Shown here: piece after piece, positions 16,430-25,818 of the stretch
Numbering within the stretch: position 1 is the stretch's first letter
Layout of the letters: every line of letters begins with the position of its first letter
From: Humimonas sp964465015
Lineage (GTDB): Bacteria; Gemmatimonadota; Gemmatimonadetes; Palauibacterales; Palauibacteraceae
Reading direction: 5' to 3'
Assembly (NCBI GenBank): GCA_964465015.1
Contig: CAYXHP010000072.1
Location: 22,239 to 86,238 of the forward strand
DNA length: 64,000 bases
The notes under the pieces: generated by a model
The model's database searches: none
What the model saw: the letters and a program-made list of their open reading frames with translations, nothing else
What the model was told of the DNA's origin: nothing
Position numbers and translations under genes: made by a program

Positions 16430-17377
16430 TCAGCGCAGCAATCGCCGGCCTTCCAGGAGTCCGCCCACCAGCACCATCGACAGGTTCGTCGCGATGAACA
16501 CGAGGAGGGAGTACGCGAGGGCATGCGCGGGGCTCACGCCGTAGGGCGCGAGGAGGAGGACGAGCGCGCCCTCCCGAAGTCCGAGCCCGGCCACGCTGAC
16601 GGGGAGGAGCGCGGCCACGAGCGCCGCCGAGCGGGTCCAGGCGACGGCCGGCACGGTGAGGCCGAGCGCCAACGACCGGGCCAGCAGCGCGCACGCGGCG
16701 ACCCCGAGCAGCTGGGCGGCCAGGGAGAGCAGCGCGACCTCCAGTAGCGTCCTCCGGTCCAGGCTGCGGACGGGGTTCACGGCCTCGCGCAGGGAGTCCA
16801 GGCGGCGGAGGAGCGCACCCGTCCGTCCTCTCCCGAGCCGCTGGCCCGAGGCCGGAAGCACGGCGGTGGGCGCCGCCATCAGGGCCGTGAACGCCAGCAG
16901 GCCGACGAGGAGCGCGGCCATGACGAGCGCCGCGGTGAGGCCCGTGTGGGGCGTGGAGAGTTCCCAGAAGGCCAGACCCACGACGCACAGCGCCAGGGTG
17001 GCCAGGATGCGGTCGCAGAGGAGCGCCGCGATCAACCGCCGGCGCGCGGTCTCGGAGTCCGACAGCCGGTAGAACCGGATCGCGACCCCGGCCACGTTCC
17101 CCGCCGGGAGAAGGTAGCTGTAGAACCGGGTCGTGAGGTTGACTTCGAGGACCTCGGGCACCGAGAGCCCCATGCCCTCGGCCCGGACGAGGCGCTGGAG
17201 CCGGACACCCACGGCGGTCTGCGACACCAGGCTGAGAGCGGCGGCTCCGAGGGGGAGCCCGAGTCCGGCCCCCAGGATCGATCCGGCGATGCCGGCGAGG
17301 TCGACACGGCGGAAGAGGAGCCACAGGACCACGCCCGCCACGGCGAAGCGGCCGATGCGGACGAGCGCGCGGCTCAC
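16430..17377 (-). CDS. LPG-synthase-type flippase-like membrane protein (UPF0104 family)
   Basis: The 315-residue protein has about eight hydrophobic helices. It has the family features of the lysylphosphatidylglycerol synthase N-terminal region: RALVRIGRFAVAGVVLWLLFRRVDLAGIAGSI, LEVNLTTRFYSYLLPAGNVAGVAIRFYRLS, and later VAALLPVSVAGLGLREGALVLLLAPYGV. This family (UPF0104) includes AglD-like and flippase-like membrane proteins that handle lipid-linked molecules. The aminoacyl-transferase half of LPG synthase is absent. GTG 17377 overlaps the stop of the phosphatase-fold gene upstream, so the pair is tightly linked. Confidence 0.82.
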   Translation of the reverse strand: MSRALVRIGRFAVAGVVLWLLFRRVDLAGIAGSILGAGLGLPLGAAALSLVSQTAVGVRLQRLVRAEGMGLSVPEVLEVNLTTRFYSYLLPAGNVAGVAIRFYRLSDSETARRRLIAALLCDRILATLALCVVGLAFWELSTPHTGLTAALVMAALLVGLLAFTALMAAPTAVLPASGQRLGRGRTGALLRRLDSLREAVNPVRSLDRRTLLEVALLSLAAQLLGVAACALLARSLALGLTVPAVAWTRSAALVAALLPVSVAGLGLREGALVLLLAPYGVSPAHALAYSLLVFIATNLSMVLVGGLLEGRRLLR

Positions 17378-18618
17378 GCCGGCATGCCCTCCCTGGAGCG
17401 GTACACCGGGCGACCGGTCATGGTGGGCGGCGGATCCTCGCCGAGGAGCCCCAGCACCGTGGGCGCGAAGTCGATGAGTCGCATCCGGTCCGTCTCCAGA
17501 GCCTGCGTCGGGTCGGAGAGGACGATGAACCCCCGCTCGGCGGGGTGGGAGGGCATCTGCCCGTGGTTGCCGCGGTGCCGGGGATCGCGGATCCGGGGCC
17601 GGAGCACCCGGTTGCTGAGGCCCAGGTAGAAGTTGGCCAGCGGCTGGTAGAAGTCGTGTGGAAAGAAGGCCGACCCGTGCTCGGCGATCAGGTAGAGCTC
17701 CCCGTAGCGATCGTCCTCGAACTCCAGGTGAAAGCGCCGCATCTCCCCCCGCGTGAACACCCGAACGCCAGGAAGCGAGCGCACCGCCGCCGTGATCGCG
17801 CGGCGGGCCCGGTCGGTCTCGAACCAAAGGCGCGCCAGGCTGATCTCGACGTAGTGGTGGTACTCGCCGCGCGGAATGCCCGTCTCCTTCAGCGCCCGGA
17901 CCAGATCGACGCGCCGGGTGATCGGCTCCTGCCCGTGATCGACCAGGAGCATGAATCGGGTGCCCATCTCGCGGCAGCGCGCCGAGAGTCCCTCGACCAG
18001 TCCATCCACCTCCCGGAGACTCCGCCGCACCAGGTCCGGATCGTCCAGGCCCCAGTGCGAGAGGAGATCGAAGGCGTGGAACTGGATCAACTCGAACTCC
18101 GCCCCGGACGGGCACTCGGCCAGCAGACTCGGGATGTGCTCGAATCGGTCCGTGAAGCGATAGGTGGCGCGCTCTCCCAGGAGGTCGAACAGACCGGGCA
18201 TCGGTGACTCCGCGCCGACCCGCAAGTCGCCTCGGCCACATCGCTCGTACTCGAACCGGTGGAGCTGGAAGTGGCGGCGTCGGCGCCAGGGGATCGCCGC
18301 CAGGTCGACGCGGCGCGTCACGAGGTGGACCAGGCACTGGGCCGTGGTCGTCACCAGGTCGGGCACCCGCTCCAGGAGCCGAACCCACGGGCCGCGTGGC
18401 ACGTCGCGCCGCAGGCTCACCTGCCAGAACCCGTGCTCGTGCGGCCAGGCCCCCGTCAGCAGAGTCGCCATCAGCTCGGTGGTGGGAAGGGTCTCCAGGG
18501 TGACGGCCGGGAACTCCGACAGCAGGTCGCAGAGGAACGGAGTGATCCGCGGATCCAGCCGGCGTCGGTCGAGGCCGGGGACGTAGCACACGAACAGGCG
18601 TCGAGCGGCTGGCTTCAC
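17374..18618 (-). CDS. Alkaline-phosphatase-superfamily enzyme (phosphodiesterase-like)
   Basis: The 414-residue protein shows the AP-superfamily layout: an early metal-site region with TPFLCDLLSEFPAVTLETLPTTELMATLLTGAWPHEHG, then LLVDHGQEP and YLIAEHGSAFFPHD, and finally HRGNHGQMPS for the remaining His ligands. TTELMATLLTG occupies the region of the catalytic Thr or Ser. Residues AECPSGAEFELIQFHAFDLLSHWG are typical of sulfatase/phosphodiesterase-like members. No signal peptide is visible, so the enzyme appears cytoplasmic or peripheral. GTG 18618 has an upstream GAGGAT. The GTGA overlap with the flippase-like gene suggests one functional unit acting on lipid-linked or phosphorylated substrates. 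Confidence 0.8.
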   Translation of the reverse strand: MKPAARRLFVCYVPGLDRRRLDPRITPFLCDLLSEFPAVTLETLPTTELMATLLTGAWPHEHGFWQVSLRRDVPRGPWVRLLERVPDLVTTTAQCLVHLVTRRVDLAAIPWRRRRHFQLHRFEYERCGRGDLRVGAESPMPGLFDLLGERATYRFTDRFEHIPSLLAECPSGAEFELIQFHAFDLLSHWGLDDPDLVRRSLREVDGLVEGLSARCREMGTRFMLLVDHGQEPITRRVDLVRALKETGIPRGEYHHYVEISLARLWFETDRARRAITAAVRSLPGVRVFTRGEMRRFHLEFEDDRYGELYLIAEHGSAFFPHDFYQPLANFYLGLSNRVLRPRIRDPRHRGNHGQMPSHPAERGFIVLSDPTQALETDRMRLIDFAPTVLGLLGEDPPPTMTGRPVYRSREGMPA

Positions 18619-19020
18619 GTGACATCCTCGAGCTGAGTCCTGGCGCCGCCGGAACTCGGCGGGTGCCGGCGCGCCCCGGGAGCGCGATCGCGACCCGGGA
18701 AGAGGGTGGGGCAGCAGGTAGCGGGCCATCGCGCCCCTCCCCGAAACCCCATGCCCGACGGGAGGATCCGGATCTCGCGGCTCGGGGCCGCGACCGCGCA
18801 TGTGGGACCGGCGCAACACCCGGGGAGGCTCGCGGGCTCGCGCGCGCCCCTCCCGGTCCGGCGCGCGCCCGTACGACCCCGACGCCCCGCGACGACTCTT
18901 CGAAGCCCCGCCGGCGCCTCCCCGATGACCGTGGCCGGTGCCGCCCGGACTTGCCCAGCGAAGCGGCCGCCGCGAATGTCGCTGGAGTTCCGGAGAGGGA
19001 TCCGCCCGCCTGGAGGAATC
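18619..19020. other. Divergent intergenic region with a palindromic cluster
   Basis: These 402 bases lie between the phosphatase-fold gene (leftward) and the OsmC gene (rightward). I see no convincing coding frame in them. The clearest structure is at 18675-18699: CCCGGG, then the palindrome CGCGATCGCG, then CCCGGG again, almost symmetric around 18687. The right end carries the GGAGGAAT ribosome site of OsmC. No AT-rich promoter box is obvious. Confidence 0.4.
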
Positions 19021-19440
19021 ATGGCGACGATGTCGGCCCGCGTGCGCAACGCGGCGGACGGGCACGAGGTGGAGGTGTCGACCGGGGAAGCTCGGACGAT
19101 CCTCGAGATCGCGGCGAAGTCGTCCGGGCGGGGCTCGGGCGTGAGCGGAGGGGAGCTCCTGCTGGCGGCGCTCGCCACCTGCCTGTGCAACGACCTGTTC
19201 CGCGAAGCCGAGAAGAGGGACATCGAGCTGGACGAGGTCGAGGTGGAAGCCGAGGCCGAGTTTCCCGCCGAGGGCGTGGCCGCTCGTGGGGTCACTTGCC
19301 GGGTCCGGCTCTCCGGCTCGGCGAGTCCCGCTGTGCTCCGGGAGCTCACCCTCGACACGGACAAGGTGGCCGAGATCCAGAACACGGTTCGCGCCGCCAC
19401 GGCCGTCACTCTTCAGAGCGTGGAAGTGCCGGACGAGTGA
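19021..19440 (+). CDS. OsmC family protein
   Basis: The 139-residue protein shows the OsmC/Ohr fold order: an N-terminal beta part (VRNAADGHEVEVSTGEARTI), the helix GGELLLAALATCLCNDLFREAEKRDIELDEVEVE with the catalytic Cys in ATCLCND, and a final domain with AEIQNTVRAATAVTLQSVEV. It lacks the second Cys position of typical Ohr (the VCP motif), so it fits the broader OsmC group. Such proteins reduce peroxides or organic hydroperoxides with thiols. ATG 19021 follows GGAGGAAT. Confidence 0.85.
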   Translation: MATMSARVRNAADGHEVEVSTGEARTILEIAAKSSGRGSGVSGGELLLAALATCLCNDLFREAEKRDIELDEVEVEAEAEFPAEGVAARGVTCRVRLSGSASPAVLRELTLDTDKVAEIQNTVRAATAVTLQSVEVPDE

Positions 19441-19515
19441 GCCTGGGGCCGTTCTCGTGCGCCGGCTCCGACCCGGAGCTCGCGTCCGGCGCTTGAGCGC
19501 ATAGCGGCCGCGGCC

Positions 19516-20598
19516 TCAGACTCCCAGGTCGACCACTCCGACGATCGGGTGGTGATCGGAGCCGTAGCGATCGTCGATCGTGCGGACCGTGGACGCCCAC
19601 CCGGCGGGAAGCCGGAACATCAGGTAGTCGAGCTTCCGTGACAGCACGCCGGCCATGGTGAAGGTCGGCGCGTCCTCTCCTGGCGTATCCGGGAAGCTGG
19701 CACGCAGAACGCGGGGCGCTTCCTCCAGCGCCGCGGCGCTCCACGTGTTGAGGTCCGCGCCCACCACGACGGCGTCTCCCGTCAACTCTCGCGCCACCAC
19801 CCGCGCCTGCCTCGCGCGTGCCGCTCCGAAGCAGTCCCCGATTCGTGACCACGGCGCGCGGTGGGCCAGGTGGACGCTGGCCACTCGAAGGCTCCAGGGG
19901 CGACCGCCGCGAGTGGATCCGGCGACGGTGCCCGCGACGACCACCCGTCGCTGCACCTCGAGAGGGAGCTCGATGGCCGTGGGCTCGTCCAGCGGCAGAC
20001 TCGAGAGAAGGGCGTTCCCCCGATCCTCGTCGCCCTCGCCATTCCTCATGGACGGGGCGTAGAATAGGTAGAGGCCGAGGCGGCGCGCGGCCTCCACGAC
20101 GTCCAGGCGCTCTCCCGAGGGCGGCGCCTCGACGATGCGACCGGCGGACCTGGCGCCGGGCTCGGAGGGCGGAAGGTCCGGGGCGACCCGGTAGCCCTCC
20201 TGAAGCAGCAGGACGAAGTTCTCCACCCTGCCGCCGCCCGTGAGGGCGCCGGCACGGAGATCCTCCACCAGGCGCACCAGGTCACCGCCGCCGACGTGTA
20301 CGTTCCAGCTCACCACGACGAGCGAGTCCGAGGGTCGCGCCGGGAGGCCGGACGGTCGTTCCACGACGGCGGGCCCCACGGCGGAGCACCACGCCTCGAG
20401 CCCGCGGCCCCGGTCCGGCCGGGCGGGGGTGAGCCAAACCACCGGAACGGCGGAGCCCACCGCGTCAACGGTGTTCATGCAATGACTTCCTTCGCCCGGT
20501 GGCGGCGCCGCCCGGGCCGTGACGCACGCTCCCGCGCCAGCGGCCGCGACACCGGCCAGCGCGATGCGGCGTATCGTAGCGGGAGATCCATGGGTCAT
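19516..20598 (-). CDS. Exported endonuclease/exonuclease/phosphatase-fold protein
   Basis: The 360-residue protein has the EEP motifs in order: VVSWNVHVGG, LLLQEGYR, SVHLAHR, VVGADLNTW, KLDYLMFR and SDHHPIVG. These contain the Asn, Glu, Asp and terminal Asp-His residues of the sphingomyelinase/DNase I superfamily. A hydrophobic leader with a cysteine (AAGAGACVT) suggests export, perhaps as a lipoprotein, so a lipid phosphodiesterase role is more likely than intracellular DNA repair. It is divergent from the cardiolipin-synthase-like gene across an 86-base gap. Confidence 0.82.
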   Translation of the reverse strand: MTHGSPATIRRIALAGVAAAGAGACVTARAAPPPGEGSHCMNTVDAVGSAVPVVWLTPARPDRGRGLEAWCSAVGPAVVERPSGLPARPSDSLVVVSWNVHVGGGDLVRLVEDLRAGALTGGGRVENFVLLLQEGYRVAPDLPPSEPGARSAGRIVEAPPSGERLDVVEAARRLGLYLFYAPSMRNGEGDEDRGNALLSSLPLDEPTAIELPLEVQRRVVVAGTVAGSTRGGRPWSLRVASVHLAHRAPWSRIGDCFGAARARQARVVARELTGDAVVVGADLNTWSAAALEEAPRVLRASFPDTPGEDAPTFTMAGVLSRKLDYLMFRLPAGWASTVRTIDDRYGSDHHPIVGVVDLGV

Positions 20599-20684
20599 CG
20601 CGATCTGCTACCCCGGAGTTTCCGCCGGCGGTTCGGGAGGACGCGGCGCCCGGGCCCATCCGCCGACCCTGGACCCGTCGACTC

Positions 20685-22052
20685 GTGGTGCTGATCCTCG
20701 CCGCGATGGCCGCGGCGGCGGTGGCGGTCCTCCTGCTCCGAATTGCCGACGTGGTGCGGGGGCGTCCGATCCGCACGGTGGTCGAGGGCACGCCCGGCGA
20801 GCGGCCGCCCGCTGTTTCCGATCCACGGTTCCTGGAGGTGGCTTCGGCCGCGATCGGCACCGACCTGGAGCGAGGGAACCGCGTCGAGATCCTGACCGAC
20901 ACGGCCATCTTCCACCGGATGCTCGCCGACGTCTCGGCCGCCCGGCGATCGGTCACGGTGCAGGCCTACTACTGCGAGCCCGGCCGGCTCGGCGACCGGC
21001 TGACCGAAGCTCTCGCGGACCGAGCACGCGCCGGCATTCGGGTGCTCGTCCTCGGCGACGGCTTCGGCTGCGGCCGATTCCTGCGCAGCGTGGCGCCGGG
21101 GCTGCGGGCCGCCGGGGCGAGCGTGGTCGAGTTGCGTCCCGTCCACTGGTACGCCCTCCACCGCGCCCAGCACCGCAGCCACGTTCGGGCCGTGGTGATC
21201 GACGGTACCATCGCCTACACGGGCGGATTCGGGTTCGCGGACGACTGGATCGGCGATCCGGCCGGAGCCACTCCCTGGCGCGACACGGGGGTGCGCTTCA
21301 CCGGGCCGGCCGTGCTGCGGGCCCAGGCCGCGTTCGTCTCCGCGTGGGCCGAGGCGACGGGCCAGCTTCGCGCGGGCTCGCTACTGCTGCCCGGCAACCC
21401 GGCCGCCGAGGCGGCATCCGCGGCCGGCTCCGGACGGGCGGAGGACACGATGGCCGCCTCGAGCACCGCCGCGACGGAGACATCGGTCGCCGAGGCGGAC
21501 TCGGTCACCGCCGGACTGCTGCTCTCCGAGCCCGGCCTCGGCACGACCTCGGCCGAGCGCTACCTGGCGCTCAGCATCGCCGGCGCCCGGCACACCCTGT
21601 ACGTCACGAATTCCTACTTCGTGCCGACGCCGGCCCTCGTGACGCTGCTGGTGGCGGCCGCGAGGCACGGCGTGGACGTCCGCCTCCTCCTCCCGGGCCG
21701 GCGCACGGACGTACCCAGCACGCGCTATGCCGGCCGCGTCTTCTACGGCGAGCTGCTCGCGGCGGGCGTCCGCATCTGGGAGTACCGGCCCACCATGATC
21801 CACGCCAAGACCTTCGTGGCCGACGGCGTGTGGTCCTCGGTGGGGGGAATCAACCTGGACAACCGGTCGCTGCGGCTGAACACCGAGGCCGCTCTCCTGA
21901 TCCACGATCGGCGGATCGGCACGGCCCTGGACTCGCTGTTCCGGGCCGACCTGGAGCGAGCCGACGAGGTCACGCTGGAGCGCTATCGGGCGCGGTCGAC
22001 CTGGGAGCGGATCCGCGACCGCGCAGTGCATCTGGTGGCGCCCATCCTCTGA
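20685..22052 (+). CDS. Phospholipase D-like cardiolipin synthase family protein
   Basis: The 455-residue protein has an N-terminal membrane segment (VVLILAAMAAAAVAVLLL) and two PLD domains. The second HKD motif is intact (IHAKTFVAD, His373/Lys375/Asp380, followed by GGINLDNRS). The first reads SHVRAVVID, with His166 and Asp173 present but Lys replaced by Arg168. The flanking IAYTGGFGFADDWIG and SSVGGINLDNRS are typical of cardiolipin synthases such as ClsB. A short linker at about 235-275 is Ala/Ser-rich and low in complexity. The start is GTG 20685. Its stop is joined to that of the convergent BNR gene. Confidence 0.82.
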   Translation: MVLILAAMAAAAVAVLLLRIADVVRGRPIRTVVEGTPGERPPAVSDPRFLEVASAAIGTDLERGNRVEILTDTAIFHRMLADVSAARRSVTVQAYYCEPGRLGDRLTEALADRARAGIRVLVLGDGFGCGRFLRSVAPGLRAAGASVVELRPVHWYALHRAQHRSHVRAVVIDGTIAYTGGFGFADDWIGDPAGATPWRDTGVRFTGPAVLRAQAAFVSAWAEATGQLRAGSLLLPGNPAAEAASAAGSGRAEDTMAASSTAATETSVAEADSVTAGLLLSEPGLGTTSAERYLALSIAGARHTLYVTNSYFVPTPALVTLLVAAARHGVDVRLLLPGRRTDVPSTRYAGRVFYGELLAAGVRIWEYRPTMIHAKTFVADGVWSSVGGINLDNRSLRLNTEAALLIHDRRIGTALDSLFRADLERADEVTLERYRARSTWERIRDRAVHLVAPIL

Positions 22053-22055
22053 TCA
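22050..22055. other. Abutting convergent stop codons forming TGATCA
   Basis: The plus-strand TGA of the cardiolipin-synthase-like gene (22050-22052) is followed immediately by TCA, the reverse complement of the TGA that ends the BNR gene (22053-22055). There is no intergenic space, so any shared terminator must lie inside coding sequence. Confidence 0.9.
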
Positions 22056-23048
22056 GACGACCTCGAGCGCCCGGACCGGCGGCAGGGCGCCCATCACGTA
22101 GATCCATTCGCCATCCCGGTCGACGGCATAGTGGATCTCGCCTCCGCTGGTGGCGGCGAAGAAGCGGCCCGGGCCTTCGAGGTCGAAGGCGAGACCGGTG
22201 ATCCCGTCGCGCACTCCGCGCGGATTCCACAGGGCCCGCTGGCTCCAGGAGGCGGCCCCATCGTGGCTCACGAACAGCCGCGGCCCGGCGCCCCCGGGGC
22301 TCTCCGCCCACGCTCCCGGCGTCCCGGCCGCCGTGGCCAGGAGCAGGGCCGGACCGTCGCGCTCGGGATCTTCGGGCGAGAGCCGGAAGGCCGTGCAATA
22401 GGCGCTGCCGATCGGCTCCCGTGGGGCGATCCACTGCTCCCCCCTCTCTTCGCTCACGTAGAGCCCCCCTCCGGTGGCGGCGTACAGGCGGCCCACCCGG
22501 ATCGGGTCGGCGGCCAGGACATGTACGTCCTCGTACAACCCATCGTGGATCGGCCGCCAGCTCCGGCCGCCGTCCTCGCTCCGGTAGGCACCGCCGACCT
22601 CGATGCCCGCGTACAGACGCTGCTCGTCCAGCGGGTCCACGGCCAGCGTCTCCACGTGAGGCCGTCGTTCGCCGTAGCCCTTCCACTCCTCGGTCGGAGC
22701 GAGCGCCACGAGGCCCTCGAGCTCCTCCCAGGTGCCGCCCCCGTCCACCGACGCGAACACGCCGGCCGGCTCCACCCCGACGTAGAGGACCTCGCCGCGA
22801 TGACGGCCCGTCACCGAGCGCACCGCCCGGCCGTCCGGCACGCGGAACCGGGGGGCCCAGCTCTCGCCCCGGTCGCGCGACACGTACAGGCGCCCCGACT
22901 CCGTGCCGCAGAAGACCGCGCCTTCCGTGGCCCACAGGCAGGTCGCCGGGTGGCCGGGCATGGCCTCGGCCTTGAGCTGGGCACGATACTCTCCCGCCAA
23001 CCACCGGTAGACCTGGACGCCATCAGGTGTCCCCACTATGAGCCGCAT
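22053..23048 (-). CDS. BNR/Asp-box beta-propeller protein
   Basis: The 331-residue protein has repeated Asp-box turns: SRDRGESW, SVDGGGTWEEL, SEDGGRSW, SEERGEQW and SHDGAASWSQ, each following a strand such as LYVS, VFAS or AYRS. The number of repeats fits a six- or seven-bladed propeller of the sortilin/BNR type. No signal peptide is evident and the protein starts with the first blade (MRLIVGTPDGVQVYRW), so it may be cytoplasmic. Function unknown; similar proteins are often annotated as WD40/YVTN or exo-alpha-sialidase-like, but catalytic residues cannot be shown. Stop codons of this gene and the cls-like gene abut. Confidence 0.75.
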   Translation of the reverse strand: MRLIVGTPDGVQVYRWLAGEYRAQLKAEAMPGHPATCLWATEGAVFCGTESGRLYVSRDRGESWAPRFRVPDGRAVRSVTGRHRGEVLYVGVEPAGVFASVDGGGTWEELEGLVALAPTEEWKGYGERRPHVETLAVDPLDEQRLYAGIEVGGAYRSEDGGRSWRPIHDGLYEDVHVLAADPIRVGRLYAATGGGLYVSEERGEQWIAPREPIGSAYCTAFRLSPEDPERDGPALLLATAAGTPGAWAESPGGAGPRLFVSHDGAASWSQRALWNPRGVRDGITGLAFDLEGPGRFFAATSGGEIHYAVDRDGEWIYVMGALPPVRALEVV

Positions 23049-23215
23049 GTGATGTCCCTTCCCGTGTCATCCTGTGGATGGATCGTGCCCTCGATTCACC
23101 TCGCCGGCGCGCGACTTCCCACCTGCCGGCGCACGACGGGGAAGCGGTGGCGCGAGGACCGGCCCGGGCCGCCGCCCTCCCCGAGGACCGCCGTGTCCGC
23201 AGACCCGCCCTCCCG

Positions 23216-23239
23216 CCCGGCGGTCCGCGGACCGCCGGG
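23216..23239 (-). terminator. Perfect 24-bp palindrome just after fumC
   Basis: The 24 bases from 23216 read the same on both strands; the left arm is CCCGGCGGTCCG. The palindrome ends 6 bases before the fumC stop codon at 23246-23248, so in the direction of fumC transcription it follows the stop directly. It would fold into a very stable GC hairpin. There is no T-run after it, so it would act as a strong pause or an atypical terminator. Confidence 0.6.
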
Positions 23240-23245
23240 AAGGTC

Positions 23246-24643
<1,398 letters not shown>

Positions 24644-24656
24644 CGTGCTCGCCTCT

Positions 24657-25193
24657 TCAGAACTTGACCGTATCGCCGACCTTCACACCGTTCCGTTCGA
24701 ACCACCCCTTCGCCATCTCGAGCGCGTACATGGACGGCCTGGCCGAAGTGTGGAGCGAGTCGCTCTCCGCCTTCATGTGCTGGATGTCCACGATCGACCC
24801 GGCGGCGGTGATGAACGCGATGTCGAGGGGGATCTCGGTGTTCCGCATCCAGAAGGACAGCGTCTGTTCGCTCGGGTACACGAACAACATGCCGTGATCG
24901 GTGGGTAGCGAGTCACGGTACATGAGCCCGCGCTGACGTGCCAGGTCGTTGTCCGCCACCTCGGCGGTGACCACGTGGCCTCCGACGTCCAGGTGCGTCA
25001 CCTGGAGGCCGGAGGAGCTCACCGTGTCCGCCGAGGACGCGGCGACGGCGGATGTGCCGGCCGACGGCGGGGCGGCCGCGGATTCGGATCGGCTGGCGGC
25101 CGCCGAGGCGGAGTCGCCTCCGCACGCGGCCACCAGCAGCGCTCCGGCCAGCAGCGCCGCACCGGCCGCTGGTCCTGTCGACCGTTCGAACAC
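24657..25193 (-). CDS. DUF192 family lipoprotein
   Basis: The 178-residue protein has a lipoprotein leader (LLAGALLVAACGG with Cys24) and a Ser/Ala-rich linker to about residue 60, then the DUF192 domain: VVTAEVADNDLARQRGLMYR, MLFVYPSEQTLSFWMRNTEIPLDIAFI, SIVDIQHMKA and MYALEMAKGWFERNGVKVGD. The family is conserved in many bacteria with no firm function; the domain is often placed near the membrane. GTG 25193 is chosen because it follows an AGGAG site and gives a full leader. It lies 13 bases from fumC on the same strand. Confidence 0.85.
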   Translation of the reverse strand: MFERSTGPAAGAALLAGALLVAACGGDSASAAASRSESAAAPPSAGTSAVAASSADTVSSSGLQVTHLDVGGHVVTAEVADNDLARQRGLMYRDSLPTDHGMLFVYPSEQTLSFWMRNTEIPLDIAFITAAGSIVDIQHMKAESDSLHTSARPSMYALEMAKGWFERNGVKVGDTVKF

Positions 25194-25361
25194 GGCATCT
25201 CCTCGTTCGGAATCCCACGCCGCCGCCGGGGTCGGTCCGGCCGCTCCGCGGCAACTTCCTTCCGCCCCCACCCTCATGCAAGGCCGACGCCGGGTCCCCC
25301 GGCACGGGGGTCCGCGGTGGCGGCGGTGGCGGCCGCGACCTATAAGGAGAGGACGGCTGGA

Positions 25362-25784
25362 ATGGACGCCTCGACAAGGACGATGGCCATGCGCCGACGA
25401 GCCGCCCCCGCCCTCCTCCTCTGCCTTCCTCTCCTCGCCGCCGGCTGCCTGGCCGCTGCGGCCGGGGCCGGAGCCGGCGGTCTCTACCTGACGACGCGCG
25501 GCGTGGGTCAGGTGATCGAGGGGGGCATCGAGCCCGTGACCTCCGCCACCCGTGACGCCTTCCAGACCCTCGGAGTCGACTACAAGGGGCAGAAGGACTC
25601 CGACGATGGGAAGAGCCGCGAAGTATGGGGAAAGTCGGGCGAAGACGACGTGACGGTGGACCTGGAGCGCCGCACGGACGTGGCCACCAAGGTGGAGGTG
25701 TCGGTCAAGACCGGCGCCGTCACCTGGGACAAGGACATGGCGCGGAAGATCCTGGACGAGATCCGGAAGAACCGACAGGGGTAG
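25362..25784 (+). CDS. DUF3568-like lipoprotein
   Basis: The 140-residue protein begins with a lipoprotein-type leader (ALLLCLPLLAAGCLA, Cys29). It continues with an Ala/Gly-rich helix (AAAAGAGAGGLYLTTRGVGQVI) and then a beta-rich part with KSREVWGKSGEDDVTVDLERRTDVATKVEVSVKTG, a pattern seen in DUF3568 proteins. These are predicted periplasmic or outer-membrane lipoproteins of unknown role. ATG 25362 follows an AAGGAGAGG site at 25344-25352. It is divergent from the DUF192 gene across 168 bases. Confidence 0.72.
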   Translation: MDASTRTMAMRRRAAPALLLCLPLLAAGCLAAAAGAGAGGLYLTTRGVGQVIEGGIEPVTSATRDAFQTLGVDYKGQKDSDDGKSREVWGKSGEDDVTVDLERRTDVATKVEVSVKTGAVTWDKDMARKILDEIRKNRQG

Positions 25785-25818
25785 GAGGAGGAAGGCACAC
25801 CGGGACCAGGAGGCCAGG

